Origin: Halobacteriales archaeon QH_8_67_36
GTDB lineage: Archaea > Halobacteriota > Halobacteria > Halobacteriales > Haloarculaceae
NCBI GenBank assembly: GCA_003021755.1
Contig: PXQZ01000089.1
Location: 5,133-24,533 of the forward strand
Direction of reading: 5' to 3'
DNA: 19,401 nucleotides
Part shown: piece by piece, positions 14,616 through 19,401 of the stretch
How positions within the stretch are numbered: the first letter of the stretch is position 1
How the letters are laid out: the number at the start of each line of letters is the position of its first letter
Position numbers and translations under genes: made by a program
Notes under the pieces: generated by a model
Seen by the model: only the letters and a program-made list of their open reading frames with translations
The model's database searches: none
What the model was told of the DNA's origin: nothing

Positions 14616-15539
14616 TCAGCGGCCCTGGCGGAGTTCGTCGATGAGCGTCCGGATGGTCTCCTCCTGGGCCTCGATGCGCTCGTTCTGCCGTTCGATGGCC
14701 GCGGTGAGGTCGGTGATTTGCTGTTCGAGGGCGGCGATATCGCTGCTCTCGCCGTCGCTGTCGATCGACGGCGCAACGGTCTGGCCGCTGGCCTCGGTCG
14801 TCTCGGCCGGTTCGTCACTGCCCTCTTCGTCGTCGCTCACGAGCGGGTCGATGCCGCTCTCCAGTCCCAGTCCGCCGTCGTCGTCGGCCTCCTCGTCGGG
14901 TTCGGCAGCGACCTTGGCGTTGAAATCGGCCAGCGACGACACCTCGTGGAAGGCGAAAAGCGCCTCCTGGAGCGTCCTGCGGACCGCGGGCGCCTGGTCG
15001 CTGGGCGCCTTGATACGCTCTGGCCGGTCGTCGACGGCGAGCACGATGGCCGTCGCGACGGAGCCCTGCTCGAAGTCGAGGCCGGTGACCGCGTCGAACG
15101 GGTACGACTCGAAGTCGCCGTCCCAGGTGACGCTGCCGAGGTGTTTCAGCAGGCGCCCCTCGGTGACGACGAGCGTGAGTTCGCTGAAGCGGAAGACACC
15201 GGTGACGCGCTCCCCGCCGGCGATGGCGTTCGACTGCCGGAGGTTCCCCTCCAGCAGCCGTTCGAGGACGGCATCGGCGCGGCTCCCGGGGACGCCGAAG
15301 TCGCGTTTCCCGTCGGTGTAGACGAGCGTGAATTTCGTCTTGCGTCGGCCCGCAGAGAGCGTGAGCCGCTCGAAGTCATGGGGGTACGTCTTAACCGTCT
15401 CGTCGCTCAGCAGGCCCTCGCCGCGGTAGACGAGCGTTCGTGTCGGGGTGAAACAGACCGCGTCCTCGTCGCCAAGCGCGACGCCGGCCTGAATCTCCTC
15501 GTCTCCGAGTTCCTGTTTGACGAGGTCCGGTGTATCCAT
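14616..15539 (-). CDS. Haloarchaeal protein with two PH-like halves and C-terminal coiled coil
   Basis: The 307-residue soluble protein has two similar beta-rich halves: about 1-95 (VCFTPTRTLVYRGEGLLSDE, SVKTYP-type strand and FTLVYTDGKRDFGVPGS) and about 100-190 (ERVTGVFRFSELTLVVTEGR, DAVTGLDFEQGSVATAIVLA). Such repeats look like the bacterial PH-like fold. A strongly acidic linker (about 210-255, DEEADDDGG and SDDEEGSDEP) leads to a C-terminal coiled coil (about 265-303, IAALEQQITDLTAAIERQNE and on). From memory it resembles the family named DUF7115 in haloarchaea; no function is known. The ATG at 15539 has a TATA box (GCTTAAAT in plus-strand reading, 15563-15570) 28 bases away, fitting a leaderless transcript. 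Confidence 0.75.
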   Translation of the reverse strand: MDTPDLVKQELGDEEIQAGVALGDEDAVCFTPTRTLVYRGEGLLSDETVKTYPHDFERLTLSAGRRKTKFTLVYTDGKRDFGVPGSRADAVLERLLEGNLRQSNAIAGGERVTGVFRFSELTLVVTEGRLLKHLGSVTWDGDFESYPFDAVTGLDFEQGSVATAIVLAVDDRPERIKAPSDQAPAVRRTLQEALFAFHEVSSLADFNAKVAAEPDEEADDDGGLGLESGIDPLVSDDEEGSDEPAETTEASGQTVAPSIDSDGESSDIAALEQQITDLTAAIERQNERIEAQEETIRTLIDELRQGR

Positions 15540-15562
15540 GCAGGGTGGATACCGGCGCGGTG

Positions 15563-15570
15563 GCTTAAAT
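15563..15570 (-). promoter_or_regulatory. TATA box of the PH-like/coiled-coil gene
   Basis: On the minus strand the site reads ATTTAAGC and is centred about 28 bases upstream of the ATG at 15539. The spacing predicts transcription starting at the start codon. Confidence 0.55.
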
Positions 15571-15648
15571 CCCCCGACCGTGTGAGGACGCCACAGCCTC
15601 CGGAAAGATGGGAACCTTCAATACGGCGAGTAGCAAACCACCGAGTGC

Positions 15649-15792
15649 GCCCGGGTGGCTTAGCTGGACATAGCGCCGCACTCATAGGGTCACACGACTC
15701 ATGCGGTACCACACGGCATGACCCGCGAGGTGCTCGTCACACCCCGGACCTGGGTTATGCGGAGATCGAGGGTTCGGAGCCCTCCCCGGGCA
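15649..15792 (+). tRNA. tRNA-Met (CAU, elongator), with intron
   Basis: The acceptor stem GCCCGGG (15649-15655) pairs with CCCGGGC (15785-15791), with discriminator A73 at 15792 and no encoded CCA. The D arm, the anticodon stem CCGCA/TGCGG and a T arm containing GGTTCGGAGCC-like sequence are present. The anticodon CAT is at 15683-15685. The intron sits between positions 37 and 38; removal gives a 74-base tRNA. The G-C first acceptor pair and the intron point to the elongator rather than the initiator tRNA, and haloarchaeal elongator tRNA-Met genes are known to carry introns. A weak TATA-like site (CCTTCAATAC, 15615-15624) lies about 29 bases upstream. Confidence 0.93.
15687..15756 (+). other. 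70-base archaeal intron in tRNA-Met
   Basis: A strict bulge-helix-bulge can be drawn. CTCA (15681-15684) pairs with TGGG (15751-15754), including one G-U pair. Three-base bulges TAG and TTA contain the cuts after A15686 and T15756. Outside it, GGTC (15688-15691) pairs with GACC (15747-15750), and the anticodon stem lies on the other side. The splicing endonuclease would cut both bulges. I see no clear box C/D pair in the intron. Confidence 0.85.
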
Positions 15793-15850
15793 TTCTTACA
15801 TCCCTTCGAACATCGGCGAGCGACGTCGATTGCCGAGGTGATTCACCGGC

Positions 15851-17569
15851 TCACTGCTCGAAGACGTACACCGACCCGTCGCTGTCGTCGGGATTCTCGT
15901 CATAGGGGGCACCGATGAACGCGAGTTCACCTTCCAGGGCCACCGAACTCCCGAACCGGTCTCCGAACCGGTCCTCGGAGCTGCGGTCGGCGGCGGTGAG
16001 CCGAACCTGCTGATTCCACGTCGAATCGTCGCGGGTGAAGACGTACGCCACACCGCTCCTGTCGTCGCTGCTGTAGTTCGTCGTACTCGACCCGGCCAGC
16101 AGCGTATCGCCCTCGAGGTCGATAGCCGGGGCGAAGAAGGTGTTCCGTCCCCAGCCCTCCGGCGTGACTTTCTGCTGGTGGTGCCACTCGGACCCCTCGC
16201 GGGTGAAAACCCAGGCTGCCCCGGCGAACACGCCGTTGGACTCGCTGGGCGCCCTCGGGTTCGCGAGGACAGCGGTGTCCCCGTCCAGCGCCACGATGGA
16301 CCCCTGTCCGTCCTCGTTGTTCGGGTTGTCGGACCGGAGGAACGTCTCCTGGGTCCACTCGCCGTCCGAGCGGGTGAACACGAGTGCCCCGCCGACGCTG
16401 GAGAAGCCGAAGTCGTAGTAACTCGCGTACGGCGCCCCGGCGAGGATGGTGTCGCCGTCGACTGCGACGCTGGCGCCCAGTCCGTCGGCGGTGTCGTTTA
16501 CCTCACGACCGTCTTCGAGCGTCGTTTCCAGCGTCCACTCCCCGCCGTCGCGTTCGTAGACGTAGACTGCACCCCTGTTGTCCTCGTTGTCACCCGGGTC
16601 TTCGGGTGCACCGACGGCAAGTGTATCGCCATCGACATCGTAGGACCCGCCGAAACGCGCGTTCTCGTCGAGGCCGTCGGGCAGCAGCGTGGCCTCGCGC
16701 TCCCAGCCCCCGTCGGTTCTGGTGTAGACGACCACCGACCGGTTCTGGCGTTCCTCACCCCCGCTGAAAACGACCGTGTCGCCGCTGAGCGCGGGAGGAC
16801 CCTCGATGTCGTCCCCGACGCCGAGTTCGTCGTCTCGCGTCCAGCCGTCGTCGGTGAGCGCGAAGACGGCGGCTGCTCCGCCGTTCGAGGGACCGAGCAC
16901 GGCCGTCGCCCCGTCGATCGAGACCGAGCCACCATACCCACTGAGCTTGCCGTTCTGGGTCCACTGCTCGCCGGGCGGCGCCCGCTCGAACGAGATGCGG
17001 ACGAGGTCCATCGGGTGGCCGGTGGGGTCGCCCTCCCCGTCAGTGGCGGTGACGTCTTCGTGACAGACGGCCGGTGTCTCCGGGCCGTCGACTCCGGTCA
17101 CGCGGTACATCGTGTCGGTCTCCAGTGTCTCACCCGGCCCGACGAACACCCAGCTTCCACAGGCCTGTCCCCAGGGGCCGTACCCATTGGGGCCGCCGCT
17201 CAACTCGACGGGCGCGTCGGCCGTGACAGTGTGCGCTACGTGTCGCTCGTCCTCGCTACCGTCACACGTGTCCGGGACCGAGATGGAAACGCCGACGTCA
17301 CCGTCGTTGTCCTCGGCCGCTCGCTTCACGTAGAAGGACCCACCCCAGCCGTCCTCGTCCGGCACACAGTCGACGTCGTCCTCGCCCGTGAGTTTCCGGT
17401 ACGACGAGTGGCTGATGTAGCCGACGCCGCCGGTCTGACTGTCGTCGTCCGCAGCGGCGAGACCCCCACCTGCGAACGCGCTCGCCAGCAGGCCGCCGCC
17501 GACGGCGGCGGCGCCGCTCCGGAGCACGTCTCGCCGGTTCGCACGCGTTGTAATCGGTCTTTCTGGCAT
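15851..17569 (-). CDS. Tat-exported FG-GAP beta-propeller protein
   Basis: The 572-residue protein starts with a Tat signal: NRRDVLRSGAAAVGGGLLAS followed by a hydrophobic Ala/Gly run and AAADDD near residue 40. There is no lipobox Cys, so it is probably free or wall-associated outside the cell. Residues about 45-205 form an unrecognised region with several cysteines (VDCVPDEDGWGG, VPDTCDGS, GQACGSW, PAVCHED). From about 206, seven repeats follow, each with W(T/E/N), (S/D)VDGDTL.(A/V)GAP and a closing (V)YVF.R, the number expected for a seven-bladed propeller. FG-GAP propellers bind ligands or glycans; none can be named. It begins 42 bases after the NTF2-like gene on the same strand, so co-transcription is likely. 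It converges on the tRNA. Confidence 0.85.
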   Translation of the reverse strand: MPERPITTRANRRDVLRSGAAAVGGGLLASAFAGGGLAAADDDSQTGGVGYISHSSYRKLTGEDDVDCVPDEDGWGGSFYVKRAAEDNDGDVGVSISVPDTCDGSEDERHVAHTVTADAPVELSGGPNGYGPWGQACGSWVFVGPGETLETDTMYRVTGVDGPETPAVCHEDVTATDGEGDPTGHPMDLVRISFERAPPGEQWTQNGKLSGYGGSVSIDGATAVLGPSNGGAAAVFALTDDGWTRDDELGVGDDIEGPPALSGDTVVFSGGEERQNRSVVVYTRTDGGWEREATLLPDGLDENARFGGSYDVDGDTLAVGAPEDPGDNEDNRGAVYVYERDGGEWTLETTLEDGREVNDTADGLGASVAVDGDTILAGAPYASYYDFGFSSVGGALVFTRSDGEWTQETFLRSDNPNNEDGQGSIVALDGDTAVLANPRAPSESNGVFAGAAWVFTREGSEWHHQQKVTPEGWGRNTFFAPAIDLEGDTLLAGSSTTNYSSDDRSGVAYVFTRDDSTWNQQVRLTAADRSSEDRFGDRFGSSVALEGELAFIGAPYDENPDDSDGSVYVFEQ

Positions 17570-17611
17570 AGCTATCGAGCCTGAATTTACATGTGGGAAC
17601 GCCCCAGAAAG

Positions 17612-17971
17612 TTAGGCGCTTCCGACGAACGACCAGTCACCGTCGCGACGTTCCAGCGTGCCGCTCCAGCGGGTGTCGAACTCGCGGCGCTCACCCCGTT
17701 CGTCCCAGGCCAACGTCACCTCGTCGCTGAACCACGCCACCGAGTCGCGCTGGGTGACACGCAGGTCGTGGCTGTCGACGGTCCAGTCGCTCGTTGAGGC
17801 GGTCTGGTCGCGCAGCCCTTCCTGCACGCTGTCGGAGCCGACCAGCCGCTCGGAGATACCGACCTTCACGACGGCGTCGTCCTCGGGCCGGTCGTTCGCG
17901 AAGAAGGTGTCAAGCGGTGCGCCGTGGCGCAGCGAGTCGTAGTAGTCGTGGATAGTGGCTCGCGCGTCCAT
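17612..17971 (-). CDS. NTF2-like (SnoaL-like) superfamily protein, 119 residues
   Basis: The product begins MDARATIHDYYDSLRHGAPL, with a helical opening and then DTFFANDRPEDDAVVKVGISE; the body contains alternating strands ending in WSGTLERRDGDWSFVGSA. Helix-then-curved-sheet layout with DGDW.F near the end is typical of SnoaL_3/DUF4440-type NTF2-like proteins, which bind small molecules or act as scaffolds. No catalytic residue can be assigned. It is cytosolic (no signal). It shares a 73-base divergent promoter region with the alcohol dehydrogenase and is followed 42 bases later by the FG-GAP gene. Confidence 0.7.
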   Translation of the reverse strand: MDARATIHDYYDSLRHGAPLDTFFANDRPEDDAVVKVGISERLVGSDSVQEGLRDQTASTSDWTVDSHDLRVTQRDSVAWFSDEVTLAWDERGERREFDTRWSGTLERRDGDWSFVGSA

Positions 17972-18044
17972 ACCGGGGTATCCGTCCGGAGGGACTTACC
18001 GCTGTGGGGCCAACACATTAGGAGCGGCCGGTCCAATCGGGGGT

Positions 18045-19085
18045 ATGCGCGCAGCAATCTACAACGGTCCCGGCGACATCACCGTCGAGGAGGTCCCGCG
18101 CCCGACGCTCGAATCCCCGACCGACGCCATCGTCCGGGTCACGCATACGGCCGTCTGTGGCTCGGACCTGTGGTTCTACCGCGGCGAGAGCGACCACGAG
18201 CGGGGCTCTCGTGTCGGCCACGAACCGATGGGTATCGTCGAAGACGTCGGCGACGACGTCACGTCAGTCGAACCCGGCGACCGCGTCTTCGCCCCCTTCG
18301 TCATTAGCTGTGGTCACTGTGAGTTCTGCCGGAAGGGACTGTACACCTCCTGTGTCAACGGGGACTCCTGGGGTGGCGACAACGGCGGCTGTCAGGGCGA
18401 GTACGTCCGGGCGACCCACGCCGACGGCACGCTCGTCAGAGTGCCCGACCGGTACGCCGACGACGAGGAAACGCTTCGCGCGATACTGCCCCTGACCGAC
18501 GTCATGGGGACAGGTCACCACGCGGCCGTGAGCGCGGGCGTGGGCGAAGGCGACACCTGTATCGTCGTCGGCGACGGCGCGGTCGGGCTGTGTGGCGTGC
18601 TCGCGGCCCGTCGGCTGGGCGCCGAACGCATCGTCGCGATGGGCCACCACGAGAACCGACTCGAACTGGCCGAGGAATTCGGCGCGACGGAGACCGTCGC
18701 CGCCCGCGGTGAGGCGGCCATCGAGCGTGCGACGGAACTGACCTACGGCGGCGCGAACCACGTCCTCGAGTGTGTGGGTGCCGCGTCGGCGATGAACACC
18801 GCAATCGACGTCTGTCGGCCCGGCGGCACCGTCGGCTACGTCGGCGTCCCCCACGGCGTCGACGATGGCGGGCTCGATGTCTTCGGACTCTTCGGCCAGA
18901 ACCGCACGCTGCGGGGCGGGGTCGCGCCGGTGCGGGCCTACGCCGAGGACCTGCTCGCCGACGTGTTACAGGGGACGCTCGATCCCTCGCCCGTCTTCAC
19001 GAAGACCGTCGACCTCGACGGCGTTCCGGAGGGGTACCGGGCGATGGACGAACGGAACGCGATCAAAGTGCTGGTAACCGTCTGA
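18045..19085 (+). CDS. Zinc-dependent alcohol dehydrogenase, MDR superfamily
   Basis: The 346-residue enzyme has the catalytic-zinc residues Cys38 in VCGSDLWFYRG, and His59-Glu60 in VGHEPMG. The structural zinc site is Cys89, Cys92, Cys95 and Cys103 in CGHCEFCRKGLYTSC. The nucleotide-binding Rossmann motif is VVGDGAVGLCGV (174-185). Length and order match medium-chain dehydrogenases that interconvert alcohols and carbonyls with NAD(P). The substrate is unknown. The ATG at 18045 is preferred over an in-frame ATG 90 bases upstream, because MRAAIYNGPGDITVEEVP is the normal family opening and a weak TATA site (ACATTA, 18015-18020) lies 27 bases before it. The upstream start would overlap the divergent gene. 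Confidence 0.9.
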   Translation: MRAAIYNGPGDITVEEVPRPTLESPTDAIVRVTHTAVCGSDLWFYRGESDHERGSRVGHEPMGIVEDVGDDVTSVEPGDRVFAPFVISCGHCEFCRKGLYTSCVNGDSWGGDNGGCQGEYVRATHADGTLVRVPDRYADDEETLRAILPLTDVMGTGHHAAVSAGVGEGDTCIVVGDGAVGLCGVLAARRLGAERIVAMGHHENRLELAEEFGATETVAARGEAAIERATELTYGGANHVLECVGAASAMNTAIDVCRPGGTVGYVGVPHGVDDGGLDVFGLFGQNRTLRGGVAPVRAYAEDLLADVLQGTLDPSPVFTKTVDLDGVPEGYRAMDERNAIKVLVTV

Positions 19086-19100
19086 AACGGTCGTGTTTAC
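19077..19100 (+). terminator. Possible terminator after the alcohol dehydrogenase
   Basis: ACCGT (19077-19081) and ACGGT (19087-19091) form a short dyad over the stop codon, followed by the T-rich CGTGTTTAC and TTTAG. Archaeal termination depends mostly on T tracts, so this is weak evidence. Confidence 0.25.
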
Positions 19101-19401
19101 TTTAGCAGCAACGGACTCAGAGAGCCAGAAAGCCCCCGCGTTCTCAGCTCCCGCGGCTCGCTGCGCTCCAGCAGGTGCTTGCGTCGTCCTCAGAAATCTT
19201 CGATTTCTGATGGGCTGCGGTAGAGCTCCGCTCTACCGAACGCCGGGGTTCACTGAGAACGCGGCCCCTTTCAGCCCCACCCGTAGCCGGTCAACCAGCC
19301 GGCATGGGTGGGCTGAAAGGGGCGTTGTCGGCGCCTCGCGCCGACTGCTCGGGAGACCACAGGTCTCCCGGTGGCCTGCTACACGAAGGCGGACGACGTA
19401 A
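19086..19401. other. Gene-free stretch with hairpin cluster
   Basis: I see no gene; the open frames here lack haloarchaeal protein composition. From 19136 on the stretch is almost entirely made of inverted repeats, described in the next entry. It may be an intergenic repeat or the edge of a mobile element that continues to the right of the window. Confidence 0.55.
19136..19370. repeat. Cluster of perfect hairpins with a long-range inverted repeat
   Basis: A 12-bp long-range repeat, CCGCGTTCTCAG (19136-19147) and its complement (19253-19264), encloses two hairpins: TCAGAAATC/GATTTCTGA (19190-19210) and CGGTAGAGC/GCTCTACCG (19218-19238). A large stem follows (19264-19282 with 19306-19323, one bulged C) with an inner GCCGG/CCGGC. 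Then come GTCGGCGC/GCGCCGAC (19327-19345) and CGGGAGACC/GGTCTCCCG (19350-19370). The four small hairpins all have three-base loops. No transposase is visible. Confidence 0.7.

Noticed and set aside
15687..15756. Box C/D guide RNA in the tRNA-Met intron
   Set aside because: I found no convincing C box (RUGAUGA) with a matching D box (CUGA).
16178..17584. 468-residue plus-strand frame opposite the FG-GAP gene
   Set aside because: The minus strand has a Tat signal and seven propeller repeats; the plus frame has none and poor composition.
19093..19401. Open frame running off the right edge
   Set aside because: It lies over the hairpin cluster, is low in acidic residues and rich in Arg/Ala/Pro, and shows no domain.

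Overview
The window looks like chromosomal DNA of a halophilic archaeon (class Halobacteria). The grounds are high G+C with C/G-rich third codon positions, strongly acidic predicted proteins, archaeal BRE/TATA boxes about 27 bases before start codons (leaderless genes), a Tat-type secretion signal, a small zinc-finger protein of haloarchaeal type, and an elongator tRNA-Met interrupted by an archaeal bulge-helix-bulge intron. I cannot fix the genus from the sequence alone.

Layout. The left edge holds the last codons of a class I glutamine amidotransferase (anthranilate synthase component II, trpG), whose stop overlaps the stop of a small convergent membrane protein. After about 500 bases without a gene comes the dominant feature, a 7 kb gene for a B12-dependent (class II) ribonucleotide reductase carrying three LAGLIDADG inteins (464, 372 and 418 residues; the spliced enzyme would be 1076 residues). 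Each intein sits in a conserved catalytic segment; the second lies directly before the thiyl-radical cysteine. A small hypothetical protein converges on it. Then come a membrane-anchored sulfite-oxidase-type molybdopterin protein, a 39-residue zinc-finger protein, a soluble receiver-PAS4-histidine kinase, a TVP38/TMEM64-type membrane protein, a small protein with a C-terminal four-cysteine motif, a protein with two PH-like halves and a coiled coil, the intron-containing tRNA-Met, a Tat-exported seven-bladed FG-GAP propeller protein with an NTF2-like protein upstream of it, and a divergent zinc-dependent alcohol dehydrogenase.

The right edge (about 19093-19401) has no gene. It is a cluster of perfect hairpins enclosed in part by a long-range inverted repeat, resembling an intergenic repeat or the end of a mobile element.

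Most genes are single housekeeping or signalling functions rather than one pathway. The least explained signals are non-coding: a 64-bp structured element present twice (10298-10361 and 14473-14536) with one compensatory base-pair change; a gene-free stretch at 13709-14073 with two good TATA boxes and several inverted repeats; and the right-edge hairpin cluster. No phage, CRISPR array or complete insertion sequence is visible.
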